Of a stretch of 64,000 nt of DNA, positions 8,932-17,681 are shown in pieces (positions within the stretch are counted from its first letter, which is position 1; each line of letters opens with the position of its first letter). The DNA is taken from the NCBI RefSeq assembly GCF_000164865.1, contig NC_014618.1, positions 248,001-312,000 on the forward strand, given 5' to 3'. The notes under the pieces are model-generated. The model was not told the origin of the DNA, did no database searches, and saw only the letters and a list, made by a program, of their open reading frames with translations. This DNA is from [Enterobacter] lignolyticus SCF1. Its GTDB lineage: Bacteria; Pseudomonadota; Gammaproteobacteria; Enterobacterales; Enterobacteriaceae. The translations under genes were made by a program, and so were the position numbers.

Positions 8932-10974
8932 ATGACCAATCCATTACTGACGCCTTTTGAGTTGCCGCCTTTCTCCGCCATCAAGCCGGAGCATGTCGTG
9001 CCTGCCGTGACCAAAGCGCTGGACGACTGCCGCACCGTGGTGGAGCAGGTCGTGGAGCAGGGGGCGCCGTACAGCTGGGAGACGCTGTGCCAGCCGCTGG
9101 CGGAAGTTGACGATGTCCTGGGGCGAATTTTTTCTCCGGTAAGCCACCTCAACTCGGTAAAAAACAGCCCTGAGCTGCGCGAAGCCTATGAGCAGACGCT
9201 GCCGCTGCTGTCCGAATACAGCACCTGGGTTGGGCAACACGAAGGCCTGTACAACGCTTACCGCGACCTGCGCGACGGCGACAACTATGCCGCGCTGAAC
9301 CTGGCGCAGAAGAAAGCCGTAGATAATGCGCTGCGCGATTTTGAGCTGTCCGGTATTGGCCTGCCGAAAGAGAAGCAGAAGCGCTATGGCGAAATCGCCG
9401 CGCGCCTGTCCGAGCTTGGCAACCAGTACAGCAATAACGTTCTCGACGCCACCATGGGCTGGACGAAGCTGATTACCGACGAATCTGCGCTGGCCGGGAT
9501 GCCGGAAAGCGCGCTGGCGGCCGCCAAAGCGCAGGCCGAGGCGAAAGAGCAGGAAGGCTGGCTGCTGACGCTCGATATACCAAGCTATCTGCCGGTCATG
9601 ACCTACTGCGAGAATGGGCAACTGCGGGAAGAGATGTACCGCGCCTATACCACCCGCGCGTCCGACCAGGGGCCGAACGCCGGGAAGTGGGACAACAGTC
9701 CGGTGATGGAAGAGATCCTCGCGCTGCGCCACGAGCTGGCGCAGCTGCTGGGCTTTGAAAGCTACGCGTTTAAATCGCTGGCGACCAAAATGGCGGAAAA
9801 CCCGCAGCAGGTGCTGGACTTCCTGACCGACCTGGCGAAACGCGCCCGTCCGCAGGGCGAAAAAGAGCTGGCCCAACTGCGCGCTTATGCGAAAGCCGAG
9901 TTTGGCGTTGACGAGCTGCAGCCGTGGGATATCGCCTGGTACAGCGAAAAGCAGAAACAGCATCTGTACAGCATCAGCGACGAACAGCTGCGCCCCTATT
10001 TCCCGGAGAACAAAGCCGTTAACGGCCTGTTCGAGGTCGTTAAGCGCATTTATGGCATTACGGCTAAAGAGCGCACCGACGTTGACGTCTGGCACCCGGA
10101 GGTCCGCTTCTTCGAGCTGTACGACGAAAGCAACGCGCTGCGCGGCAGCTTCTATCTGGATCTCTACGCGCGTGAAAACAAGCGCGGCGGCGCGTGGATG
10201 GACGACTGCGTCGGCCAGATGCGTAAAGCCAACGGCACGCTGCAAAAGCCGGTCGCCTATCTGACCTGTAACTTCAACCGCCCGGTCAACGGCAAACCGG
10301 CGCTGTTTACTCATGATGAAGTGATCACCCTGTTCCACGAGTTCGGCCACGGTTTGCACCATATGCTGACCCGCGTGGAGACCGCCGGCGTTTCCGGTAT
10401 CAGCGGGGTGCCGTGGGATGCCGTCGAGCTGCCGAGCCAGTTTATGGAAAACTGGTGCTGGGAGCCGGACGCGCTGGCGTTTATCTCCGGCCACTATGAA
10501 ACCGGCGAGCCGCTGCCGAAAGCGCTGCTGGATAAAATGCTGGCGGCGAAGAACTACCAGGCGGCGATGTTTATCCTGCGCCAGCTGGAGTTCGGCCTGT
10601 TCGACTTCCGTCTGCATGCGCAGTACAACCCGGCGCAGGGCGCGAAAATCCTCGATACGCTGGCCGAGATTAAAAAGCAGGTCGCCGTGGTGCCGGGGCC
10701 GTCCTGGGGCCGTTTCCCGCACGCCTTCAGCCACATCTTCGCCGGCGGCTATGCGGCGGGTTACTACAGCTACCTGTGGGCCGACGTGCTGGCGGCGGAC
10801 GCCTTCTCCCGCTTTGAAGAGGAGGGGATCTTCAACCGCACGACCGGGCAGTCGTTCCTCGACAACATTCTGAGCCGCGGCGGTTCCGAAGAGCCGATGA
10901 CGCTGTTCAAGCGCTTCCGCGGCCGCGAGCCGCAGCTGGATGCGATGCTTGAGCACTACGGAATTAAAGGCTGA
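8932..10974 (+). CDS. prlC: Oligopeptidase A (M3 zinc metallopeptidase)
   Basis: Cytoplasmic zinc oligopeptidase that degrades cleaved signal peptides and other short peptides. It has 680 residues, identical in length to E. coli PrlC/OpdA. The zinc motif HEFGH is at residues 469-473, with a downstream glutamate-containing segment LPSQFMENW for the third ligand. It begins MTNPLLTPFELPPFSAI, the conserved N-terminus. rsmJ follows after 8 bases, so the two are one operon driven by the sigma-32-type promoter upstream. Confidence 0.98.
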   Translation: MTNPLLTPFELPPFSAIKPEHVVPAVTKALDDCRTVVEQVVEQGAPYSWETLCQPLAEVDDVLGRIFSPVSHLNSVKNSPELREAYEQTLPLLSEYSTWVGQHEGLYNAYRDLRDGDNYAALNLAQKKAVDNALRDFELSGIGLPKEKQKRYGEIAARLSELGNQYSNNVLDATMGWTKLITDESALAGMPESALAAAKAQAEAKEQEGWLLTLDIPSYLPVMTYCENGQLREEMYRAYTTRASDQGPNAGKWDNSPVMEEILALRHELAQLLGFESYAFKSLATKMAENPQQVLDFLTDLAKRARPQGEKELAQLRAYAKAEFGVDELQPWDIAWYSEKQKQHLYSISDEQLRPYFPENKAVNGLFEVVKRIYGITAKERTDVDVWHPEVRFFELYDESNALRGSFYLDLYARENKRGGAWMDDCVGQMRKANGTLQKPVAYLTCNFNRPVNGKPALFTHDEVITLFHEFGHGLHHMLTRVETAGVSGISGVPWDAVELPSQFMENWCWEPDALAFISGHYETGEPLPKALLDKMLAAKNYQAAMFILRQLEFGLFDFRLHAQYNPAQGAKILDTLAEIKKQVAVVPGPSWGRFPHAFSHIFAGGYAAGYYSYLWADVLAADAFSRFEEEGIFNRTTGQSFLDNILSRGGSEEPMTLFKRFRGREPQLDAMLEHYGIKG

Positions 10975-10982
10975 GATCCTGC

Positions 10983-11735
10983 GTGAAGATTTGCTTAGTT
11001 GATGAAACAGGCGCCGGAGACGGCGCCTTATCTGTTCTTGCCGCCCGCTGGGGCCTTATCCAGGACGATGACAATCCGATGGCGCTGGTGATGACGCCAG
11101 AGCACCTTGAGCTGCGTAAGCGCGATGAACCAAAGCTTGGCGGCATCTTTGTCGATTTCGTCGGCGGCGCAATGGCGCACCGACGTAAATTCGGCGGCGG
11201 CCGCGGCGAAGCGGTGGCGAAGGCGGTCGGCATTAAGGGCAGCTATCTGCCCGACGTGGTGGACGCCACCGCCGGGCTTGGACGCGATGCGTTTGTGCTG
11301 GCGTCCGTCGGCTGTTGCGTGCGCATGCTGGAGCGAAATCCGGTCGTCGCGGCGCTGCTCGACGACGGGCTGCGTCGCGGCTATGCCGACCCGGAAATCG
11401 GCGCATGGCTGCGGGAGCGCCTGCAGCTGATCCATGCCTCCAGCCTGACCGCGCTCACCGACATTACCCCGCGCCCGCAGGTGGTGTACCTCGACCCGAT
11501 GTTTCCCCATAAGCAGAAAAGCGCGCTGGTGAAAAAAGAGATGCGGGTGTTTCAGTCGCTGGTGGGGCCGGACCTCGACGCGGATGGCCTGCTGGAGCCC
11601 GCCCGTAAGCTGGCCGTTAAGCGCGTGGTGGTGAAACGGCCGGACTATGCGCCGCCGCTGGCGGACGTCGCGACGGTAAACGCGGTAGTGACCAAAGGGC
11701 ATCGGTTTGATATTTATGCGGGGACGGCGGAGTAA
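10983..11735 (+). CDS. rsmJ: 16S rRNA (guanine1516-N2)-methyltransferase
   Basis: RsmJ modifies G1516 of 16S rRNA. It has 250 residues with a GTG start (MKICLVDETGAGDGALSVL), both as in E. coli. The SAM-binding motif DATAGLGRDAF and the catalytic-type motif YLDPMFPHK are clear. It is second in the prlC operon, with 8 bases between stop and start. It converges with dtpB across a perfect palindrome. Confidence 0.97.
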   Translation: MKICLVDETGAGDGALSVLAARWGLIQDDDNPMALVMTPEHLELRKRDEPKLGGIFVDFVGGAMAHRRKFGGGRGEAVAKAVGIKGSYLPDVVDATAGLGRDAFVLASVGCCVRMLERNPVVAALLDDGLRRGYADPEIGAWLRERLQLIHASSLTALTDITPRPQVVYLDPMFPHKQKSALVKKEMRVFQSLVGPDLDADGLLEPARKLAVKRVVVKRPDYAPPLADVATVNAVVTKGHRFDIYAGTAE

Positions 11736-11737
11736 CG

Positions 11738-11761
11738 CTCCTCTCCCGGCCGGGAGAGGAG
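11738..11761. terminator. Perfect palindrome between rsmJ and dtpB
   Basis: A 24-base perfect palindrome with half-arm CTCCTCTCCCGG, between convergent genes. It is suited to ending transcription from both sides, but there is no T-run, so intrinsic termination is uncertain. Confidence 0.55.
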
Positions 11762-11776
11762 ATCTTGGAGGATTCG

Positions 11777-13249
11777 CTACCGGTTGGTCGCCGGAGTATT
11801 AATCATCCGGTTGAGCCACGGCACCAGAATCGCCATCACCACCGTGACGGCAAGCGTCACCAGGCCGATTTTGCTGAACACGTTGGTATAAATCGGCAGC
11901 GTCTGCAGCGGGTCGGTAACGTTTTCCGGCACCGCCGTGAAGGTGGCGACATAGCCGCCGAGCAGGAATGCGGCGGCCTGGGTCAGGAACCACATCCCGA
12001 GAATAAAGCCCATCAGGCGCTGCGGCACCAGCGCGGCGACCATCGCCAGCCCCAGGGCGCTAATCAGCAGCTCGCCCAGACTCTGGAACAGGTACACCAG
12101 CACGATAAACCATGGCGACGTCAGCCCCTGCGGGTCGGCAAACCACAGCCCTGCCGCGGCGGCGGTCAGAAAGCCGAGCGAGCATAAAAACATGCCGAGG
12201 GTGAATTTCATCGGCATCGACAGGTCTTTGCCGCGGTTGCCAAGACGCGTGTAGATAGCCGCCAGCACCGGGCTTGCGACCACCACCCAGAACGGGTTCA
12301 GGGCCTGGAAGCTGACCGGGTTAATGGTGATACCGAGAATGTCGTGGTGCACGTTGTTGATGGCGAAGAAGTTCAGCGAGGTGGGCATCTGCGCGTACAG
12401 GATGTAAAACAGCACCGCTTCGATCATCAGAATAAACGCGACGATCATCTTGTTGCGCCCGGTGTTATCGAGGCGGAACGCTTCGCGGAAGAAGAAAATC
12501 GTCACCACGATGGAGAGGACGATCAGCACCAGGTTGGCCACTTTGACGTTGTGCATCAGCCAGGCGCAGATAAATACCGCCACCACCGTACCGGCCAGCA
12601 CCATCAGCAGGTTTTTGACGTTCAGCGGCCGGTGGTCCGGGTCGGAACCAATGTCCTTCACCATGCCGCGGCAGGCAAAATAGACCAGCAGGGCGACGAT
12701 AAGCCCGGCGCCGCACAGGTTATAGGTCACCGCATAGCCAAACTTATCGGCAATCACCGGCGCCAGCGACAGCGACAGCAGCGAACCGATATTGATGGAC
12801 ATATAAAACAGGGTAAACGCGCCGTCGAGACGCGGGTCTTTCGGCGGGTAGCATTTGGAGAGCAGGCTTGCCGGGTTGGCCTTAAACAGCCCGTTGCCCA
12901 CCGCAATGGTGCCGAGCGCCAGGAAAATCAGATCGGGCTTGAGCAGCGAAAGACCGGTCATGAAATAGCCGAACGCGAGCACAATGGCGCCGAGCACCAG
13001 CGTTCTTTTAGTGCCGAGCAGATGGTCGCCGACGAAGCCCCCGAGGGAGATCAGGCCATAGACCAGCGCGGCGAAGGCGCCGAAGGTGATAAACGCCTGC
13101 TCCTGGGAGAAGCCCAGCTGCTTGACGAAAAAGACCGCCAGGATGCCCTGAACGCCGTAATAGCCGAACCGTTCCCATAGCTCGACAAAGAAAATCATAA
13201 AGAACGGCCGCGGCTGCTGCAGTAAACCCGCGGAGGGAGATGTGTTCAT
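11777..13249 (-). CDS. dtpB: Dipeptide/tripeptide permease B (POT family)
   Basis: Inner-membrane proton-coupled importer of di- and tripeptides. It has 490 residues and about 14 membrane segments. The POT signature ELWERFGYYG (ExxER, glutamates at about 23 and 26) in helix 1 couples proton movement to transport. The next loop and helices (SLGGFVGDHLLG) carry the second family signature. It is placed between rsmJ and uspA as in E. coli. The 250-base gap upstream is AT-rich near 13300-13430 and should hold its promoter; no operator was recognised. Confidence 0.96.
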   Translation of the reverse strand: MNTSPSAGLLQQPRPFFMIFFVELWERFGYYGVQGILAVFFVKQLGFSQEQAFITFGAFAALVYGLISLGGFVGDHLLGTKRTLVLGAIVLAFGYFMTGLSLLKPDLIFLALGTIAVGNGLFKANPASLLSKCYPPKDPRLDGAFTLFYMSINIGSLLSLSLAPVIADKFGYAVTYNLCGAGLIVALLVYFACRGMVKDIGSDPDHRPLNVKNLLMVLAGTVVAVFICAWLMHNVKVANLVLIVLSIVVTIFFFREAFRLDNTGRNKMIVAFILMIEAVLFYILYAQMPTSLNFFAINNVHHDILGITINPVSFQALNPFWVVVASPVLAAIYTRLGNRGKDLSMPMKFTLGMFLCSLGFLTAAAAGLWFADPQGLTSPWFIVLVYLFQSLGELLISALGLAMVAALVPQRLMGFILGMWFLTQAAAFLLGGYVATFTAVPENVTDPLQTLPIYTNVFSKIGLVTLAVTVVMAILVPWLNRMINTPATNR

Positions 13250-13446
13250 GTTTTATCGTCCTTATTAGCCAGCCCAAAAAAGTATGCGCACTCGCGTAAA
13301 AATGTGCGAAGAAGGTGTCATTATTGAAATACAATGCTGTTATAAATTTCGAGTGTAGATTATTCGATTGGTTGGTGGCGAAACAACTGGCTGATCACAC
13401 TAATTGTTTTCAAACCATCAAAATATTGTATCTGTGAGCAGGCCAT

Positions 13447-13477
13447 AAAAACGAAAACGCCCGCAAATGCGGGCGTT
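13447..13477 (-). terminator. Rho-independent terminator of uspA
   Basis: Stem AACGCCCGC/GCGGGCGTT (13456-13464 with 13469-13477), 4-base loop, then a T-rich stretch on the minus strand, starting 24 bases after the uspA stop. Confidence 0.85.
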
Positions 13478-13501
13478 AAGCGGTACCGACAGGGAGGAGG
13501 A

Positions 13502-13939
13502 TTAATCTTCTTCTTCGTCGCGCAGCGGAACGATCAGCATGTCGACGTGAACGGTGTTGATAAGCTGGCGCGCGGAAGACATCAGCTTGCTCCAGAAATC
13601 CTGATGATGGCCGCAGACGACCAGGTCCATGTCATATTTTTTAATTGCGTCAACCAGCACCTGACCCAAATCGCCGCTGCCGCTCAGGGTTTCGGTGATG
13701 GGATAGCCCGCGTTGGTAGACAGCTCGGTCAGCGCGTGGTGGGTTTCTTCGGAAATGCGTTTTTGCATGTCGCCCAGATTTACGTCAATTAAACCGGTGT
13801 AGAGATCGGAGTAGTTCACATCGACATGAATCAGGGAAACTTTCGCGTTATAGGGGCGAGCCATAGAAACGGCTTTGTCCACCAGCACTTTGCTTTCTGG
13901 TGAGAGGTCTACCGCGATAAGAATGTGTTTGTAAGCCAT
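13502..13939 (-). CDS. uspA: Universal stress protein A
   Basis: Cytoplasmic stress-survival protein of 145 residues, one base-Usp domain. It starts MAYKHILIAVDLSPESKVLV, nearly identical to E. coli UspA. Class A Usp proteins are not thought to bind ATP; consistent with that, no classical G2xG9xG(S/T) ATP loop is seen near the C-terminus. It is divergent from uspB. The upstream region carries a palindromic repeat element at 13971-14048. Confidence 0.98.
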   Translation of the reverse strand: MAYKHILIAVDLSPESKVLVDKAVSMARPYNAKVSLIHVDVNYSDLYTGLIDVNLGDMQKRISEETHHALTELSTNAGYPITETLSGSGDLGQVLVDAIKKYDMDLVVCGHHQDFWSKLMSSARQLINTVHVDMLIVPLRDEEED

Positions 13940-13970
13940 AGTGTTACTCCTTCCTTAAGTGGTTAATGAC

Positions 13971-14048
13971 TATACCCGTCATACTTCGAGCTGCATGGGC
14001 GTTGGCTGCGCTCGTCGCCTTCATGCAACTCAAATGCGTTAAGGTATC
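13971..14048. repeat. Enterobacterial intergenic palindromic repeat (TATACCCGTCATACTTC-type)
   Basis: About 78 bases starting TATACCCGTCATACTTCGAG and ending near AAGGTAT. Inverted pieces GAGCTGCATG and CATGCAACTC flank the central GGCGTTGGCTGCGCTCG. The opening and the GTTGGCTGCGCTCG core match a short non-coding repeat I recall as widely scattered in Klebsiella, Serratia, Yersinia and relatives. It sits in the uspA-uspB divergent promoter region, just upstream of uspA. Confidence 0.6.
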
Positions 14049-14181
14049 ATTGTAGACAATTCAACCTTAAAACGACCCACAAGTTACGTCAATGTACCTT
14101 GATCACCAATTAGTTAAACAAATTTTTTCGTTTCGGCTATTGATAACGGTTAACCTTGTGGCAAAAAAATTAACGGATCTC

Positions 14182-14189
14182 CTACACTA
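14182..14189 (+). promoter_or_regulatory. Probable sigma-S -10 element of uspB
   Basis: CTACACTA matches the extended sigma-S -10 consensus CTACACTT closely. It lies 126 bases before the uspB start. E. coli uspB is known to depend on RpoS. No strong -35 hexamer is present, as is common for sigma-S promoters. Confidence 0.55.
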
Positions 14190-14260
14190 TTTAATGAACC
14201 GATCGAAAGCGTTATTGTGATCGGGTTCTCACTCTTTGACTGAACTGTCTGTTGGTTATC

Positions 14261-14307
14261 GGGGGAGCGGTAGCCCCGGAGGTGTCTCCGTGGGTGGGTC
14301 GCCGGGG
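14261..14307 (+). promoter_or_regulatory. uspB: uspB 5' leader with two competing hairpins near the ribosome site
   Basis: CCCCGG at 14274-14279 can pair with CCGGGG at 14302-14307, which covers the start of the Shine-Dalgarno stretch GGGGAGG (14304-14310). The same CCCC can instead pair with GGGGG at 14261-14265. The two pairings exclude each other. This is seen in the sequence; a regulatory role is inference. Confidence 0.35.
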
Positions 14308-14314
14308 AGGAGGT

Positions 14315-14650
14315 ATGGTAAGCACTGTCGCGCTGTTTTGGGCCTTATGTGTCGTGTGTGTAGTGAATATGGCGCGCTACTTCTCATCATTGCGTGCCCT
14401 GTTAGTCGTGCTGCGTGGTTGCGATCCCTTGCTCTATCAGTACGTAGATGGCGGAGGTTTTTTTACTTCCCATGGTCAACCCGGTAAACAGATGCGCCTG
14501 GTATGGTACATCTACGCGCAGCGTTATCGCGATCATCATGACGATGAGTTTATTCGCCGCTGCGAGCGTGTGCGCCGCCAGTTTATTCTGACCAGCGCAT
14601 TGTGCGGGCTGGTGGTTGTCAGCCTGATAGGCTTAATGATTTGGCATTAA
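14315..14650 (+). CDS. uspB: Universal stress protein B (membrane)
   Basis: Small inner-membrane stress protein linked to ethanol resistance in stationary phase. It has 111 residues, as in E. coli. The start at 14315 (MVSTVALFWALCVV) follows GGGGAGG four bases upstream; an open frame extends further 5' but has no ribosome site. A hydrophobic segment occurs at each end (about residues 2-18 and 90-110) with a charged, arginine-rich middle. It is divergent from uspA and ends at a terminator shared with pitA. Confidence 0.96.
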   Translation: MVSTVALFWALCVVCVVNMARYFSSLRALLVVLRGCDPLLYQYVDGGGFFTSHGQPGKQMRLVWYIYAQRYRDHHDDEFIRRCERVRRQFILTSALCGLVVVSLIGLMIWH

Positions 14651-14652
14651 GC

Positions 14653-14689
14653 AAAAAAAAACGGGCCAGTTTCCTGACCCGTCGTTTTT
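14653..14689. terminator. Bidirectional terminator between uspB and pitA
   Basis: Stem ACGGGCCAG/CTGACCCGT (14661-14669 and 14674-14682, one G-T pair), with A-run 14653-14660 and T-run 14685-14689. It can serve both convergent genes. Confidence 0.85.
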
Positions 14690-14701
14690 CGCTTTGCTCG
14701 C

Positions 14702-16198
14702 TTAGATGATTTTCAGCGCAATCCAGTACAGGAGGCCTGAAAGCACAATCGCGGCGGGCAGGGTAAAGACCCAGGCCATCAGAATGTTGGTCACGGTTCT
14801 GCGCTGCAGACCGCCACCGTCGACGATCATCGTCCCCGCGACCGAGGAGGAGAGAACGTGGGTGGTGGAGACCGGCATACCGGTGTAGCTTGCCAGGCCG
14901 ATAGATACCGCAGCGGTCATCTGTGCGGACATCCCCTGCGCGTAGGTCATGCCTTTTTTACCGATTTTCTCACCGATGGTGGTCGCCACGCGGCGCCAGC
15001 CGATCATCGTACCAATACCCAGCGCCAGCGCGACGGCCATGATAATCCAGATTGGCGCATACTCGATGGTGCTCAGCATGTCGGTTTTAAACTTCTTCAG
15101 CAGGCGCTGATCGTCGCCGCTTACGCCCGGCAGCTTCGCCACTTTATCGGTGGTGTCGGAGATGCACAGCATGATGCGGCGCAGCTGGCCGCGCTGTTCG
15201 ACGGACAGCTTATCGTAGCTCTCGACGTTCGCCAGCATCCCTTTCGCGCGATCAAGCGCGTTGATGGTGTTGGACGGGTGGCAATGGAACTCGGTCTGCG
15301 TCGCAACGCCCGGCGTGGCGGACGGCTGGATCTGCTCGACGCCGGTGGCCAGCTTGAGCAGGTCCGGGTGCTGCTGGAAGTACGTTTCGACATTGTTCAC
15401 GGCATCACGGGTACGGGTGATTTCGTAACCGGTCGCGTTCATATTGACCACGAAGCCTGCCGGCGCCACGCCGATGAGCACCAGCATGACCAGGCCGATA
15501 CCTTTCTGCCCATCGTTAGCGCCGTGAGAGAATGACACGCCGATAGCGGACAGAATCAGGGCGATACGCGTCCAGAACGGGGGCTTTCTCTTGCCGTCCT
15601 GCTTTTCACGTTCTGCAGGCGTCAGGTGAATGCGGGCACGTTTTTTGGTCCCGTTCCAGTAACGACGCAGAAGGAAAATCAGACCGCCCGCAATCACCAG
15701 GCCGACGATTGGCGAGACGATGAGCGAGGCGAATATACCGAGAACCTTCGGGATATTCAGCGCATCAACCACGGAGGTGCCGGTCATCAGCGCATTGGTT
15801 AAACCAATACCGATGATGGCGCCGATCAGGGTGTGCGAGCTGGATGCCGGAAGGCCGAAGTACCAGGTTCCGAGGTTCCAGATAATCGCTGCCAGCAGCA
15901 TCGAAAAGACCATGGCGAGACCATGCGCAGAGCCCATGTTCAGTAGAAGGTCCGTCGGCAGCATATGCACAATGGCATAGGCCACGCTCAGGCCGCCTAA
16001 CAGCACGCCAAAGAAGTTGAACAGCGCCGCCATAACCACCGCCACTTGCGAACGCATCGCGCGGGTGTAGATGACGGTTGCGACTGCGTTTGCAGTATCA
16101 TGAAAGCCGTTGATGGCCTCATAAAACAGAACAAAACCCAGAGCAAGCAATAACAAAAGCCCGGTATGTAAATCCAGACCAGTAAACAAATGTAGCAT
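14702..16198 (-). CDS. pitA: Low-affinity inorganic phosphate transporter
   Basis: Inner-membrane Pit-family symporter taking up metal-phosphate complexes. It has 498 residues (E. coli 499). The duplicated PHO-4 signatures are present: GFHDTANAVAT near residue 31 and GANDGQKGIGL near 225. The large hydrophilic loop (about residues 255-375) and the C-terminal set of helices match PitA. It converges with uspB. The order uspA-uspB-pitA-yhiN is the conserved enterobacterial one. Confidence 0.97.
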   Translation of the reverse strand: MLHLFTGLDLHTGLLLLLALGFVLFYEAINGFHDTANAVATVIYTRAMRSQVAVVMAALFNFFGVLLGGLSVAYAIVHMLPTDLLLNMGSAHGLAMVFSMLLAAIIWNLGTWYFGLPASSSHTLIGAIIGIGLTNALMTGTSVVDALNIPKVLGIFASLIVSPIVGLVIAGGLIFLLRRYWNGTKKRARIHLTPAEREKQDGKRKPPFWTRIALILSAIGVSFSHGANDGQKGIGLVMLVLIGVAPAGFVVNMNATGYEITRTRDAVNNVETYFQQHPDLLKLATGVEQIQPSATPGVATQTEFHCHPSNTINALDRAKGMLANVESYDKLSVEQRGQLRRIMLCISDTTDKVAKLPGVSGDDQRLLKKFKTDMLSTIEYAPIWIIMAVALALGIGTMIGWRRVATTIGEKIGKKGMTYAQGMSAQMTAAVSIGLASYTGMPVSTTHVLSSSVAGTMIVDGGGLQRRTVTNILMAWVFTLPAAIVLSGLLYWIALKII

Positions 16199-16427
16199 AG
16201 GACGTTACGCCATTTGGGGGACATGAACGCGGCGCATTATCCAGGACAAATGCAGCGCGGGCAAAGAGAAATATAGACTTTTATTGATTTTTGTTCAGAC
16301 TCTGAAAACGGACGTCAAGAATTATCCTATATCTTTCAATAGAATGCCTGAGAAAGGAAAATTCTCAGTGGTCGTACCGTTGGGGAAAATTTACAATTCC
16401 CGACATTCAAGACGAGAGGAACAGTGT

Positions 16428-17624
16428 GTGGAAAGGTTTGATGCCATTGTGGTCGGCGCGGGCGCGGCGGGAATGTTTTGTGCAGCGCAGGCGGGGCAGG
16501 CCGGGGCGCGGGTATTGTTGCTGGATAACGGCAAAAAACCGGGGCGTAAAATTCTGATGTCCGGGGGCGGCCGCTGTAACTTCACTAACCTTTATGTCGA
16601 ACCCGCCGCATATCTCAGTCAGAACCCGCATTTTTGTAAGTCGGCGCTGGCGCGTTACACCCAGTGGGACTTTATCGACCTGGTCGGTAAGTACGGAATC
16701 GCCTGGCATGAGAAAACCCTCGGTCAGCTTTTTTGCGATGATTCCGCCGAGCAAATTGTGGCGATGCTGACGGCCGAATGTGAAAAAGGCGGCGTCATCA
16801 CCCGACTGCGCACGGAGATCCTCAGCGTGGCGCGTGACGACGACGGCTATACGCTGCAGCTGAACGGCGAGACCGTGGCGGCAAAACGGCTGGTTATCGC
16901 CAGCGGCGGGCTGTCGATGCCTGGCCTGGGCGCATCGCCGTTTGGTTATAAGGTAGCTGAACAGTTTGGGCTGAAGGTGCTGCCGACCCGCGCGGGGCTG
17001 GTGCCGTTTACCCTGCATAAACCGCTGCTAGAGCAGCTCCAGGTGCTCTCCGGCGTCTCCGTGCCGTCGGTCATTACCGCGCAGGACGATACCGTATTTC
17101 GTGAAAACCTGCTCTTTACCCACCGCGGGCTTTCCGGTCCGGCGGTACTGCAAATCTCCAGCTACTGGCAGCCCGGCGAGTTCGTCACCATTAATCTGCT
17201 GCCGGACTGCAGTCTGGACGCCTTCCTTGACGAGCAGCGCGCGGCGCACCCGAACCAGAGCCTGAAAAACACCCTGTCGATGCAGCTGCCGAAGCGGCTG
17301 GTGGAGTGCCTGCAGCAGCTTGGGCAGATCCCGGACGTGCAGCTCAAACAGCTGAACAGCAAAGCGCAGCAGCAGCTGTGCGAGACTTTAACCTGCTGGC
17401 GCGTACAGCCGAACGGCACCGAGGGCTACCGCACCGCCGAGGTGACCCTTGGCGGCGTGGATACGAATGAGCTGTCCTCGCGTACCATGGAGGCCCGTAA
17501 GGCGCCGGGGCTGTACTTTATTGGCGAGGTGATGGACGTGACCGGCTGGCTTGGCGGCTATAACTTCCAGTGGGCGTGGTCGAGCGCCTGGGCGTGCGCG
17601 CAGGCGATCGCCGAGGTGGAATGA
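16428..17624 (+). CDS. yhiN: YhiN-family flavoprotein (NAD(P)/FAD-dependent oxidoreductase)
   Basis: HI0933-like flavoprotein of unknown reaction, 398 residues. An N-terminal dinucleotide-binding fold VVGAGAAGMFCAAQAGQAG is followed by the family motif GRKILMSGGGRCNFTN. The C-terminal FIGEVMDVTGWLGGYNFQWA closes the FAD site. The GTG start at 16428 (VERFDAIVV) is chosen over an upstream ATG at 16284 because AGAGGA lies 7 bases before it and E. coli YhiN begins at the same residue. It is followed by a strong bidirectional terminator. Confidence 0.95.
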   Translation: MERFDAIVVGAGAAGMFCAAQAGQAGARVLLLDNGKKPGRKILMSGGGRCNFTNLYVEPAAYLSQNPHFCKSALARYTQWDFIDLVGKYGIAWHEKTLGQLFCDDSAEQIVAMLTAECEKGGVITRLRTEILSVARDDDGYTLQLNGETVAAKRLVIASGGLSMPGLGASPFGYKVAEQFGLKVLPTRAGLVPFTLHKPLLEQLQVLSGVSVPSVITAQDDTVFRENLLFTHRGLSGPAVLQISSYWQPGEFVTINLLPDCSLDAFLDEQRAAHPNQSLKNTLSMQLPKRLVECLQQLGQIPDVQLKQLNSKAQQQLCETLTCWRVQPNGTEGYRTAEVTLGGVDTNELSSRTMEARKAPGLYFIGEVMDVTGWLGGYNFQWAWSSAWACAQAIAEVE

Positions 17625-17631
17625 CAAAGAT

Positions 17632-17667
17632 AAAAAAGCCGACAACATCGCTGTTGTCGGCTTTTTT
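17632..17667. terminator. Bidirectional terminator between yhiN and ddc
   Basis: Stem GCCGACAACA/TGTTGTCGGC (17638-17647 and 17652-17661) flanked by six A and six T. A textbook intrinsic terminator for both convergent genes. Confidence 0.95.
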
Positions 17668-17681
17668 CATTCCAGTCGCAA

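Noticed and set aside
8944..10956. 670-codon minus-strand open frame opposite prlC
   Set aside because: It is the GC-rich antisense shadow of prlC; no domain, no ribosome site, arginine/histidine-rich composition.
14236..14487. Open frame overlapping the uspB leader and 5' end
   Set aside because: Out of frame with UspB, no family resemblance, and uspB itself matches E. coli in length.
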